Positions 47,101 to 58,960 of a stretch of 64,000 nt of DNA are shown piece after piece. This DNA is from Desmodus rotundus (Eukaryota > Chordata > Mammalia > Chiroptera > Phyllostomidae). Location of the stretch: contig NC_071399.1 of the NCBI RefSeq assembly GCF_022682495.2, positions 56,970,873 through 57,034,872 of the forward strand. Reading direction: 5' to 3'. The notes beneath the pieces are model-generated. The model ran no database searches. It was not told the DNA's origin and saw only the letters and a list, made by a program, of their open reading frames with translations. Position numbers and translations under genes: made by a program. Numbering within the stretch: the first letter of the stretch is position 1; each line of letters starts with the position of its first letter.

Positions 47101-49274
47101 AATTTAAGTGCGTTAGAAACCTGATTTGCAACACTCTGTGATGATTTCTCAATTATTCATCCACATTTATTGAAGGTAACCTCTCTTTTTCCACAATTTC
47201 CCTTTCTTTTTCTGTTATTCCTGGTTTCACTTTTCCATGACTAGCTTACCTCCAACTATATCTACAGTATTTCACATTAGCTACTCATTTTAGGGGAAGA
47301 AAACCTTTTAAATGTGCTACTTTTGATAGCTAGATATGAAGTGTCTCATTTTCTACTTAAATTCTACCATTTACTTGTTCTAGGAAGCACTCCATTCCAC
47401 ACAATTTTAATATCTTTCCTTTCCCTCCATCTCTCAAACTGGGTAAACCCACATACTTTTACAAGTTCTATTCTGTATCTCATGGGTAATGCTGGATTGA
47501 TTACCACACCTATCTGAGAATGGTGTTATTCTATGTGAGCTTATGTGTTAAATTACTTTGTATAACATTTGATACAATAATCATTATTGATTATTAATAT
47601 GAATATTATCCATGTTGCCACCAGAACCTGCACAAATGATAGTAGCCTGGGGAAAACACGCATTCATATTGTGTGATCTCCCCTAATCCATCACCAAAAA
47701 TCTCTAATAGTAACTCAACATCATCCAGCAATCCTCTTGTTCTTCCCTGTAAGGTCTACTTTTCCAACTCTACAAATCTATTTTTATACTATCCTTCTTC
47801 CCCTCAAACCTTAATACTTTCATTTCTCTCTCTAAGCAACTGATGTTACTTTATATTTATCTAAAATAGAAATCACATGTAGATATGGATAACAAATATA
47901 ATCTTAATTGCATAGAAATAACTTCATGTTCTAGGCAACAAATTTATCAAAATACTTGTATCTCATCCACATCCTGTATCTTCCTTACTCTATCCCTTAA
48001 TTAATGTGTGAGGCTCTCCTCATTCGTGAACTTTAGAATCATCTATTTACCATCTCAAGGACATTTGATTCTATATATATTCCCCTTCTGAATTAATCTT
48101 TTTTTCTTCTTTATAAGATTAATATCATCAACAAATTTCAAATATTGTACACACTTCTAAACATGTAGATGCACAGTGCATTTTAAATCATCTCTTTGAA
48201 TGTATCCAACTTTCTAAAGATTTAGTCAAGGTTTTAGAAGGCCTCTAATACAAACACTGAATTTGGTTGGAGCCAGGAAAAGGGTTGGCCTGCCTTTATG
48301 TTTGTTGGGTGAATACCTTCTCACTTTAGTTTGGAGTAACATTTTCAAATTCCTTCTAATGTGTTTCAGCTTATGCTAGGAAACTGTGATAGCATTATAT
48401 TCCCTCTAAAATATGTTGAAAAAACACAAACACTAAAGAATATTTCAAGTCGATCAATCTCTGCTTTTAAGCCTCTGAATCCTGTTACTATGCTCCTTTG
48501 CTTCCTGTCCAGGTTTTCTTAGAATTCACTAATTAAAGACAATAGGACTCTTTGTGATGCTTTAGATTTAATTAAATTAGAGAGCAGAAGATTATTAATG
48601 TATTGAGTTGGCTAATATATCAAAATTACAAACAGAAAATAATCATAAATATTATCAAATATGCACATTAACACAGTAGTAGCAAAATTCTGTAAAAAAG
48701 AGTAATACTTTATTTTAAATAGAAGTAATTAAAAACAATTCCTTTGAGGAGAATATAATACTTGGTGAAAATAATATTTTTCATTCTTCTCAAGTTTTCC
48801 ATTAATTATACCAGAGGTTACAAACTAAAATATCAATAAAGCAAGTAAAATAATATAAATAAATGGAGTGAGTTGGGGAAAGGAGCTATTTTTACATATT
48901 GAGCATATTCTTTCCCTAGATTAGGCAGCTACCATTGACATTAGCTGATTATTACCATGAATGAAAATAAGCTCAGTTTTGCTACTTTATTATGGAGTTT
49001 AAATTCAAATATACTTATTTTTAAAATATTGGTTAATAATTTATTTTAAATCAGTATTATTATAGCCAAGTGAAGCTCATAGGAAGACCATGTATGATCC
49101 CATATATTACTAGTTTGCCAAGTCTGCCAATACAACTCACATATTAACCAATTACTTTCATGGGTCTTATATAACAGAAAATGTTAAGCCTGAAATAAAC
49201 AAACAACATAACATCCCTATGTTAAGAACATTTTTAGTAAAAGAGAGACAGTTACAGGTTACAATTTATATGGA
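44156..49274. other. Five kilobases of AT-rich DNA without recognisable genes
   Basis: Open frames of 60-101 residues are present on both strands but none shows a domain, a signal peptide or clear codon structure. I see no L1, SINE or LTR that can be named, and only short homopolymers. This is the longest stretch in the window without a confident call. Confidence 0.35.
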
Positions 49275-49385
49275 ATGTGAATGCATTCCTTCAAGTGATA
49301 TTTATAGGGAACCTGCTATGTACTTAACATGGGTATACAGCAGTGAGCCAAAGAAACAAAATTGTTATTTAGTACAATATCTAGA
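49275..49385 (-). mobile_element. L2 LINE 3' fragment
   Basis: Antisense L2 wording: 'ccttcaagtgatatttatag', 'ggaacctgctatgtactta' and 'ggtatacagcagtgagcca'. It is short and diverged. Confidence 0.6.
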
Positions 49386-50044
49386 ATAATAACCGCAGTA
49401 TACTTGTTCAATAAGAAAAATTACATGTTAAAGCACATTGTTTGTTGATAAAACTTTTACTGTATATTTTTTCCAGGTTATGGAAGGTGGTGTTTCTAAC
49501 TTTAATTATCTTCTTTTGAGGCTGAACTTAACAAATGCCTGCAAAAATCAAGTCATGACCCTAGCTTTCATGATTCACCCTGAAAGTGTCACGGATAGTC
49601 ACATTGCCTTTAACCTCTGCAAGTAGTTCTACCCTTGGGACTGTTAAACCAAATTAAGTATGTGGGATATACTCTAGGAAAGGTTTTCCTTTCTAATATA
49701 GAGACCAAGTTATGGAAAACCCCTTTCTTCTTTTCATCCTTTAGATGTTTTGAATAAGGAACTGAATCTGACAGATTCTGAAAGCATGTGTTCATAAGGA
49801 GCCACACTTGGATACCCCAATGATGAGAGAGCCAAAAGATGAGTACTTAGGCTTATGCTTCAATTTATGAACTCCTGAAATAATATCTGAATATCTAACT
49901 TTGAACTTCTGATCAAGACAATATATGCATATGTGTATACACATACATTTATACTTATATGTATGTATAAGTCTGCATTAAACCATTGCCTTTTATATCC
50001 CTTATCTGATAACTGGTTTATTTCTAGTTGTTTTAGTTTATGGT
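49386..50044. other. Unclassified DNA
   Basis: A 62-residue + frame (49438-49626) and antisense frames overlap without domain evidence. A TATG-rich stretch lies near 49920-49970. Confidence 0.4.
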
Positions 50045-50200
50045 CTAAAGCTGCTCTGTAAAAAAAGTAGCCACTGGCCAAATATGACTATTTAAAATTT
50101 AAACTAAGTTAAATTCCATTAAAAGTTCAGTTCTGTCAAACTAATCAAATTTCAATTTCTCAATAGCATCATGTGGTTAGAAGCTATGATAATGCACAGA
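50045..50200. mobile_element. hAT-Charlie-type DNA transposon fragment
   Basis: The phrases 'gtagccactggccaaatatg', 'actatttaaaatttaaacta', 'aaaagttcagttctgtc' and 'tctcaatagcatcatgtgg' follow the order of a common old mammalian hAT MITE, where the ends carry the CCACATGTGGC motif. The inner inverted copies are visible but decayed. Confidence 0.5.
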
Positions 50201-50619
50201 ATAGACACAAAGGAATTCTATCTATTCATAAATGGGCATCATGTCGTGCCTGACCAGTGATTTCTATGTCTTGAACTCTCAATGCTCTATGTGATTTCTA
50301 TGGTCAAACAATCATCATAGGTTTCCATGCATGGGCATTATATCATATATCCAGTTGAAATACAGTCTTGTCAGAATAAAGATTCTTCACTCTAAGCATA
50401 ATTCCGGAAACAGTTTTTCTGAAATGCATATGTAACCAGAAGTACTCAGGCTCTGTCAGCCAGTGAGGGACAATGTATTACATTTAAACTGATACTAGAG
50501 TTTTTATTTATTTGGCACGGGTGTTCTGCAATAGCAAATATATCACCACCTTATTTCAATGTGTCCATATTGCCTTCATTTTAACAAATATGAAGTGCAG
50601 GTCTTCATTATCAATGCCA
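50201..50619. other. Unclassified DNA
   Basis: Nothing was recognised before the second HAL1-like copy. Confidence 0.4.
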
Positions 50620-52542
50620 AGTAGATATGCTTTGCTTCCTCACACAAGCAAAAGAGGGACAACAAAGAATTTAAAAACAAAAAGCAACCAGAACTGCCAG
50701 AAAAATCAAACTGTATGGAAGTGCGACAACCAAGGAGTTGAAGAAACATTCATCCTGACTAGTAGGAGGAAAGGAGATAGGCAGCTGGGGCAAAGAGGAC
50801 ATGCAGCAAGGTGGCATCTTGTAGGCCAGGCAAGTTAGGTGGTGGCTGGCAGACCTGGAGGTCCCACATTTGTGTGCAGATAAACTGGGAATAACAACTG
50901 GGGAGCAAGACAGACAGTGTGACCCAGGGTTTCAAGAGGAGGAAATAAAGCCTCAAACCCTCTGGCTGTAACAACCTATAGTAGTTATGGCAGCAGGAAA
51001 ATCTCCTAGTCTCACAGGTGAGTCTGTTGGAGGGACCCTTGGGGTCTCAGAATGTACATACACCCATGCACACGGGAATCAGCACCAGAAGGGCACAGTT
51101 GGCATGTGGATAGTGGGAAAAGTAACTGAAAGTGGGACGAGAGATGACTAAGTGACATTGTTCCCTCTCTGACTGCTCCTCCACATACAGTGCTACAAGA
51201 CAACAAGTGGGTTGCTCCTCCCTGGTGAATACCTAAGGTTCTGCCCCTTATAACATAACAGATGCACCAAGTAAAAGAAATATGGCCCAAATGAAAGAAC
51301 AGATCAAAGCTCCAAAAATAATAAAACTAAGCATTGAAGAGATAGCCAACATATCAGAGTTCAAATGCAGATGCAGAGTTCAAAACACTGGTAATCAGGA
51401 TGCTTACAGAAATGGTTGAGTATAGTTGCAAAATAGAGGAAAAAGTGAAAGCTATGAAAAGTGACATAAAGGAAAATGCACAGGGAACCAACAGTGACAG
51501 GAAGGAACTGGGACTCAAATCAATGGTTTGGAGCAGAAAGAAGAATTAAACATTCAACCAGAACAGAATGAAGAAACAAAAATTCAAAAAAAAAAAAAAA
51601 ATGAGGAAAGAATTAGGAACCTCAGTGACAACTTTAAACATTCCAACATCTGAATCATAAGGGTGCCAGAAGGAAAAGAGGAAGAGCAAGAAATTGAAAA
51701 CTTATTTGAAAAAATGATGAAGGAAAGCTTCCCCCAATCTGACAAAGAAAATAGATATGCTAGTCCAGGAACTTCAGAGAATCCCAAGGAAGTTGGACCC
51801 AAGGAGGAGCACACCAAGACACATCATAATTAAATTACCCAAGATTAAAGATAAGGAGAGAATCTTAAAAGCAGCAGGAGAAAAGGAGACAGGTACCTAC
51901 AAAAGAGTTCCCATGAGATCATGAGCTGATTTCTCAAAAGAAACCTTACAGGAAAGAAGGGACAGGAAAGAAGTATTCAAAATCATGAAAGGCAAGGACC
52001 TACATTTAAGACTACCATCCAGCAAAGCTATCATTTAGAATGGAAGTACCGATTAAGTTCTTCCCAAATAAGTTCAAGTTAAAGGAGGTCATCATCACTA
52101 ACCCTTTATTATAAGAAATGTTAAAGTGACTTATCTAAGAAAAAGAGGAAGATCAAAACTATGAACAGGGAAATTACAACAAACTCACAACTTTCAACAA
52201 CTGAAACTAACAATCAAAAACGAAAATAAACTAACCAAACAAATACAATAGGAACAGAATCACAGAAATCAAGATCACATGGAGAGTTATCAGCAGGGTA
52301 GGGAAGAATGGGGCCAAAGGTACAAGGAATAAGAAGTTTAAGTGGTAGGTACAAAGTAGGCAGGAGGAGGTTAAGAATAGTATGGGAAATGTAGAAGCCA
52401 AAGAACATATATATAGAACTGATGGACATGAACTAATGGGAGAGGATACAGGAGGGAGGGGGTGCAGCGCAGAGGGGGATAAAGGGTAGAAAAAATGGGA
52501 CAACTGTAATAACATAATCAAAATATACTTAAAAAAAGAACA
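50620..52542 (+). mobile_element. HAL1-like half-L1, copy 2
   Basis: It has the same plan as 34002-35990: 5' UTR ('gtagatatgctttgcttcct', 'aatttaaaaacaaaaagca'), broken ORF1, 3' UTR ending 'aatcaaaatatactt' and an A-rich tail, without ORF2. The flanks share 'aatgcca' (50613-50619 and 52543-52549), a likely target duplication. It starts about 40 bases further into the 5' UTR than copy 1, so it is slightly 5'-truncated. The two copies align from end to end by eye. Confidence 0.8.
51286..52140 (+). pseudogene. HAL1-like ORF1 remnant, copy 2
   Basis: It starts MKEQIKAPKIIKLSIEEIAN at 51288 and soon loses frame in a small local repeat of 'cagagttcaaa' (about 51353-51388). The core shows IENLFEKMMKESFPQSDK near 51695 and the C-terminal region shows KGKDLHLRL-like wording near 51990. 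An A run at 51587-51601 adds another frame break. The antisense frame over it (51584-51817) is a shadow. Confidence 0.7.
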
Positions 52543-52549
52543 AATGCCA

Positions 52550-55284
52550 TCTTCTCAGAGATGTTATTTATTAACTATCACCTATAATTGTTTTCATAAT
52601 TTTATTTTGTTCCACACAAAATGGAATTGCAAATATTATTTTTAGTTATTTGCAGAGAATTATTTTATATACTTATTTAATTCCTTGAGTGATATTTAGA
52701 CTCAAGTACTTAGTCCATATTTATTAGAGTCAATTCTATGGGAAGGTATTATTGTCTTTGTACTTACATAATTTTCTTTCTTTTCACATAAAAATAATAT
52801 TAAAATATTTAGTTTCCTTTACTTTTTTAGTTAAATAAAAACTTATTTCCCTCTGGTTCTCAAACTCATCTTCCTACTACTAACACTCCTTCATGAATAA
52901 AACCTAGTCTGTGAGAAAGTCAACATTAAAATGTTATCACCACTTTTATATTGATATATTTTAAGTTAAATACATTATACTCATTAAAATTAGATATTTT
53001 GATTATACTTCTGTTGAATATATTTATGATAATTTCATTCAATGATTTTAACGGGAAAATTTAATTACATATTGGGCCATTGACATTAGAAATATGGCAT
53101 GGAATTATATAAAGAGCTCTGAACTTATTAAAGGCTTGATGATTTTTCATATTTACATTTTATATATGTTCTGAATCAAGAGTTCTAATACTGTTTGGGA
53201 GGAATATTTTACTAAAAGAAAGTTGATCATTCCATTTGTGTTGAATGGTTCTTTAATCCGAGCAGGAAGGAACTGCTTTATTACATCTGGATAAACAGCA
53301 AATTTTTCTGCACCTTTGGGTCATTGCCTCTAAAGTACTTGCTTTTGTTTTTGTTGTAATAAAGCAGTAGTAGAAATTTTTCTATGAATTGTGAATAACA
53401 ATCGTAAAACTTAGCCAAATAAGTAATATCTCTAAATATAGAAAAATTGAACCATTTTGTCATCCCTATAAAGAAAAACAAATAAAATAATGAAACACAA
53501 TGGAAGGAAATTAGGCTTTATTGAATAAAGAAGCTAGAGATAGGTGAAATCTAATAATTTTACTAACATAAAATTCTGGAAAAAAGTAGTAAAACATAGA
53601 GACACTTTATAGATATAATGTGCACATTGATAAAATTGGAAAGCTGTTATTTAAAGGATGTTAATCTAATAATTTAAATTGTTCTATGGACTCTATGAAG
53701 TACCAAATGAAAAGTAATACAATAAGCAAAGAGTTGACTAAAACAGAAGTGAAAAGAAACAACAGCATAAATGATGAAGCCAAATAAGAAATTCACATTA
53801 GGCAAAGAGAAGTCCAAATTTGGCACTATGGAAATGTCTCTTGAGAAAATTAAGCAAATCCCAGCTTATAATTGAAAAATAAAGTAGACTACATTGTTTA
53901 TACGAACAACATATGGGCAATATAAAAGTTAAAAGCGAACATAAAATTTTCTACAATATGTTTGAAGATATGCCATAATATAACTATTTCAGAACCAAAG
54001 GAAATTCTTAATATGCAAAAAGTTTGTTATTTACCCATTATAACTTATAAAAAGTAATTAAGAGAATACTTAAGCTCATTAATTTAAATAAATTCAGAGA
54101 CAAAATAAATCCTCATACTAGAGGAAGAAATAGGAAAACAAAGAAAGAGTACCTTGATCTCAAAATGCAAATTATCAGAAAGCAATAGTTTATTTTTAAG
54201 TATTTAGCGGAAAGGTTCCAAATGAGAATTCTATACCATCGATGATGACATCCACACATAATTCCAACAGAAATATTTTTGAAATATTCAGACTTAATGT
54301 GTTCTTCTTTAAAAATATATCAAGATGAAAATCCTATTAAAACAAAATAAAATGCCAGACACAACAACTAATACATGAATAGGAATAAAAATAAATGGAC
54401 TTGGAATTTATGATAACAAAAGAGAAGTTGGTAAGTACCAATTCAATTTATTCATAAAATGAAACACAAATAATTGTGCTTAAAAAGCAGATTTAAAGTT
54501 ACTGAATTTTTAAATAAAGATAATATAAATTTTGAAGGTATGAGACCATAATAAGCAGGAACAAAAATGTATAACTTTAGAAAAAAATAGAAGTGGAAGA
54601 AAATGACAGATTGTGAAAATTAGTGTATTATTTTTCTCCTTTCATTGCTTGAAATCAGTAAATATTGTTTCACTTCTGATTTAGATTTGTTGAGATAGGT
54701 AGGGAAATAGGAAATTTATTTGTAATTTAAAAGGTAATAAAAGAAACAAAACAATATATGTATAGAACACAATTTTATAAGTATAATTTTCTAATAAGGA
54801 AAATAAAATTCAAAGAAAGGAATCCTACAACAACACTACCAGCAGCAGCAACAAAACAATTAAAAAGCATTTAGACATAATTAACCTATTTAAATATTTA
54901 CATAATACATATTAAAAGAAGAGTCTTCTCATATTGGATTATATAAGACAAAACAAAAGTCATATCTATTTTATGTCCACAGGAGCAATAAGCAAAACAA
55001 ACAATATTTTAATTGATAAATGTATCACAATTTAAATTAAAAAAATATTTAATACCTTTTTCACAGAAAAGAATAAGTCAAGATTTAAAAGGTTTAATCA
55101 CAAAACTTTTAATTCACTTGAAATTGTATAAGAAATAATGAACACACACTCCCACATAAATACACATAATAAAAAAGTTAAAGGAATAAAAAAAATAACA
55201 GAAGAAACATTTTTGTATTAAAGTATTTCAATAAATTACTTCTAATACTTGACATATTAAAGAAATACAAATAAATAATAGTTC
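52550..55284. other. AT-rich DNA, no gene recognised
   Basis: About 2.7 kb of A-rich + strand sequence. Some of it (around 54100-54350) faintly recalls old L1 ORF1/5' regions, but not enough to call. No open frame above 66 residues occurs. Confidence 0.35.
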
Positions 55285-55287
55285 AAG

Positions 55288-55604
55288 GTTTTTTTTTTTT
55301 TTATCCTCACATGAGGATCTGTTCATAAATTTTAGAGAAAGAAGAAGGCAGAGAGAGGGAAAAGAGAGAAAAGATGATAAGATAAGATAAGATAAGATAA
55401 GATAAAGGAAGGGAAGGGAAGGGAAGGGATGAGCAGGGAAAGAAAAGAGAGAAATGAGAGAAACATCCATTGGTTGCCTCCCATAGGCAATCCAATCGGT
55501 GTTTAAGCCTACAACCTGGGTATACACTCTGACTGGGAATTGAACCCACAACCCTCTGTTGTATATGAATGACACTCCAACCAACTGAACCCCTTGGTGA
55601 GGCC
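55288..55604 (-). mobile_element. tRNA-derived SINE, second type
   Basis: On the + strand it begins with a T run and 'atcctcacatgaggatctgt', contains an expanded purine-rich tail region, and ends in the reversed head 'ccaactgaaccccttggtga'. The 'gaggatctg' and 'attttagagaga' features differ from the main Ves group and match the SINE at 63.2 kb. It therefore belongs to another subfamily of bat tRNA SINEs. The B-box region reads 'gggaattgaacccacaacc' reversed. Confidence 0.8.
55376..55428. repeat. (GATAA)n followed by (GGGAA)n
   Basis: Six GATAA units (55376-55405) are followed by four GGGAA-type units. They lie inside the purine-rich part of the SINE and account for its unusual length. Confidence 0.9.
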
Positions 55605-55637
55605 ATACTCCTTTCAGTTATTAAAATATATGGTGAT

Positions 55638-56566
55638 GTCCCATACACAAAAATAAATTCAAGATGGATAAAAGACTTAAATATAAGTCATGACACCATA
55701 AAAGTCCTAGAGGAAAACATCGGCAGGAAAATCCGAAACATTCCACACAGCAACATCTTCATTGATATGTCCCCTAAAGCAAGGGACAAAAAGGACAGAA
55801 TAAACAAATGGGATCTCAACAAATTAAAAAGCTCCTGCATGGCTAAAGAAAACAACATTAAAATGAAAAGAGAACCAACAGTATGTGAAAACTTATTTGC
55901 CAATGATACCTCAGACAATGGTTTGATCTCCAAAATATATAAAGAACTCACACAACTCCACTCCAGGAAGACAAAAAAAAAAACAATTAAAAAAATGGGC
56001 AGAGGACACTTCTCCAAGGAAGACACACATAGGGCACAGAGGCATATGAAGGAATGTTCAGCATCACTAGCCATCAGAGAGATGCAAATTAAAACCACAG
56101 TGAGATACCACTTCACAACGGTCAGAATGGCCATCATAAATCAGCAAACAACAAGTGTTGGAGAGGATGTGGAGAAAAGGGATCCCTAGTGCACTGTTGG
56201 TGAGACTGAAGACTGGTGCTGCCACTGTGGAAAACAGTATGGAATTTCCTCAGGACAATAAAAATGGAACTGCTTTTTGACCTAGCAATTCCACTGCTGG
56301 GATTATACCCTAAGAACCCTGAAACACCAATCCAAAAGAACATATGCATTCCTATGTTCATAGCAGCACAATTTACAATAGCCAAGTGCTAGAAGCAATC
56401 TAAATGCCCATCAGTAAATAAATAGATAAAAAAACTATGGTACATTTACACAATGGAATACTACACAGCAGAAAGGAAGCAGGAGCTCCCACCCTTTGCA
56501 AAAGCATGGATGGAACTGGAGAGCATTATGCTAAGTGAAATAAGCCAGGCAGTGAAAAACAAATAA
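55638..56566 (+). pseudogene. L1-E ORF2 C-terminal remnant
   Basis: This covers about the last 300 codons. [20 protein letters not shown] starts the piece. [24 protein letters not shown] wording lies near 56250-56310 and ISQAVKNK comes before the stop. The frame used at the start ends at 56189, and the rest lies in other frames, so it is broken. The large antisense frame of 149 residues (55688-56137) is a shadow, as are the antisense frames over L1-D. Confidence 0.85.
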
Positions 56567-56848
56567 AAAATGATTTCACTTTTAACTGGAACATAGTCAA
56601 CAAAAGAAAAAAGCAAACAAAATATAACCAGAAACATTGAAATTAAGAACAATCTTACAGTGACCAGAGGGGAGGGGGAAGGAGGCAGCGGGGAGAAGGG
56701 TTTTCAGGAACTAGTATAAGGGACACATGGACAAAACCAAGGGGAGGGATGAAGCAGGGGAGGGAGGTGGGTTTGGCTGGAGTCCCAGGGGGTGGGGGAG
56801 TGGTGGGGGAGAAAATTCAGACAAATGTAATTGAACAACAATGAAGTA

Positions 56849-57078
56849 CCCTATCCTTCAGACTATAAGATGCACTGGACCATAAGGGGCACCTAGGTTT
56901 TAGAGGAGGAATATAGGGAAAAAAAACCCCGCTCAACCACTGCCCTCCCCCCCGCCCCGGGAGCTAGCCAGGTAGGCTACATTCAGACTATAAGATGCAC
57001 ACCCATTTTCCTCCCAAACTTGGCGGGGGGGGGGGGGGGCGGGGGGAGGGGATGCATCTTGCAGTTCAAAAAATACGG
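56849..57078. mobile_element. MITE with TA duplication, within the L1-E insertion
   Basis: The ends read 'ccctatccttcagactataa' and, reversed, 'ccgtattttttgaactgcaa', both continuing AAGATGCA. They form an inverted repeat of about 27 bases with mismatches. TA stands on both sides (56847-56848, 57079-57080), as for Tc1/mariner-class elements. An internal direct repeat of 'cagactataagatgcac' starts at about 56983. A run of 17 G lies near 57020. It has no coding capacity. Confidence 0.7.
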
Positions 57079-57275
57079 TAATTAAAAAAATGTATAGGCA
57101 AGTACATTACCAGGTAAATGTGGGAAATGCCATTAGAGAAGTTGAAACAAAGCTCTCCTTGGTTCTGTTGAGACTTTAAAGATTTTCATACTATATTTAT
57201 TCCATTTTACAATAGAATCAAAATTACATACTTACTACAGTTAAAAAAAGAAAAGAAAAGAAAATATATGGTGAT

Positions 57276-57986
57276 ACCAAGAGCAATATTTTTAAATATA
57301 CATACTTTTATAAAACTAAATTTGAAAATATATAAATTTTAAAATGTGAAAATAATTATAATAACAATATTATTTCTAGAAAATAGATTTATAGTTTTGC
57401 TAGGTAGTAAACTGTTGTCTTAAAGAAAAAGAACCTCAAGCTTAAAATAATTTGTCGATCACAGTCCTTCTTTGAAGTCCATACTGTGACTTACTTTATT
57501 CTGGTGTGATTCATAATAGAATAAAACTTATTTAAAATTCAATAATAGACATTTTATGGTAATCAATATTTTTCCTGAGTAACTTACTTTGATATACTGT
57601 ATAATTTTTGCATGTATAACAAAATATGAAAAAGGTACAAATTAATATGTATATAGTTATCCAGTTTATGTAGCACTAAACAGATAAGTATATATATGTA
57701 TATATGTATATATATGTAAAGTAGTATATTTATACTACTTTAAACCTGTGTAACAAGATGTTAACAAATTAAATTTTCTTTGAAATTAAACCTTAGTGTA
57801 TGAGCAGATTGCAAATTTATTTATAGTCTTACCTTATGTGAACTTTTTATGAGAATATTTATTGTGAGACAATTTAAGCTACAGTGAATTTATAAATAAA
57901 TATATTACTTCTTTTGATTTATTCCTTTATAATTGTAATGTCCAACAGCAAACTTTCCTAAAACTTTGCATCAACTTAAAAATAAC
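57276..57986. other. AT-rich DNA with a TA-rich stretch
   Basis: No gene is recognised. Around 57690-57740 imperfect TATATG units and an inverted 'aaagtagtatat'/'atactacttt' pair are seen. Confidence 0.4.
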
Positions 57987-57992
57987 ATGAGT

Positions 57993-58802
57993 TACTGGGA
58001 ACCGCCCTGCCTGGTTTCAGAGGCTGTAACCCCTCATGGTTAAGGCTGAGTCAGAGTTGGGACCATAAGCCACTAAGGAGACAAAGCTTGTCTCCCTGGC
58101 AGCTGTGCCACCCCAGCCCACTTCACTCTGCTTGGCCCTGAGCTTGGCCAGTTAGTCAATGATGGGTAAGAATCCTCAAGGGAGGATCAGCCTAAGACAG
58201 GCTCTGGTCACCAGGAATAAACTCGCAGGGAAGGACTCGGGGGGCTGTGGAAAAAGGGGGTGATGGACCCTCACCCCTCGGCTTTGAAATAGCCTGAGTC
58301 CTCATTCTGTCTGCAAGAAGTCTCCTAATCTCTTGGCTGCCTTACTTCCCTTGCCTGACTTAAGCCTGAAACAATGACAGAGGGCAGTGCAGTCCTGTGC
58401 TGGGAGGGGCGGATTCCCTGGGGAATCAGGCCTAACAAAAATACATACATTCCTGTGAAACCTACTTAATTTGTACCCTCAGTTTAAAAGATAAGGGTCC
58501 AGACCTGAGATGAGTCTGGTGCCTAAAGTTTTATAGCCCTCTAACTAATTGGCTGTAACTCAGAATAAGCCCTCAAAGTTCTCTGTAAATCCTATATTGT
58601 TTAACCCTTACTGGCTAACAATGATTGATGAGCTTTATCTGTATTCCTATGCCAATGAACCTAATAAAAGCCCCTGGAGAGAGAGGCTGGGCCCTTGTCC
58701 TTTGAGAGAATCGGCCACCTTTCCTCCCCAAGCAGATCATGTCTTGGTAGACTTATTCTTCATCCGTGGCGGACCGGGGCGCTGAGTTAAAGCCCCCCAA
58801 CA
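57993..58802 (+). mobile_element. Young ERV solo LTR, family X copy 2
   Basis: It begins TACTGGGAACCGCCC (TG changed to TA) and ends in CCCCCCAACA. The flanks 'atgagt' (57987-57992) and 'gtgagt' (58803-58808) fit a 6-bp target duplication with one change. AATAAA lies at 58663-58668. It is 810 bases long and aligns over its whole length with the reverse complement of 24590-25402. No internal viral genes are present. The 78-residue frame inside is chance. Confidence 0.85.
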
Positions 58803-58960
58803 GTGAGTTAAATATTTTTGTCTTTAATTAGCTTGTTTATTTTAGACTAAATTTTGTATAGAGTGGCATGATGATTCAGAGAAATAGTTTGTGATTTAGA
58901 TGTTAAGCCCAACATTAAGTTTTAATTAAATTCCAGTTTTAATTAAACACCTTTCATTAC

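Larger units (their letters stand above)
55638..57260 (+). mobile_element. L1-E: 5'-truncated L1 with 3' transduction
   Basis: A perfect 15-base duplication, 'aaaatatatggtgat', lies at 55623-55637 and again at 57261-57275, so all between is one insertion. It starts within ORF2 ([17 protein letters not shown]), reaches the ORF2 stop at 56564-56566 and the L1 3' UTR, whose final signal reads AATGAA (56840-56845) instead of AATAAA. The insertion then continues with a MITE and about 180 bases of non-L1 sequence. It ends in AATAGA (57211-57216) and an A-rich tail from 57243. Confidence 0.85.

Noticed and set aside
55688..56137. 149-residue frame on -, hydrophobic
   Set aside because: It is antisense to L1 ORF2. 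The corresponding antisense frame also appears over L1-D at 40259-40663 (+), which shows that it is a by-product of the ORF2 sequence.
55569..56189. Longest open frame in the window, 206 residues on +
   Set aside because: It is the C-terminal part of L1 ORF2 (with a few upstream SINE codons) and breaks by frameshift before the ORF2 stop. It is not a host gene.
56930..57060. Possible CpG island or promoter
   Set aside because: The GC content comes from C and G homopolymers in a MITE. CpG dinucleotides are few.
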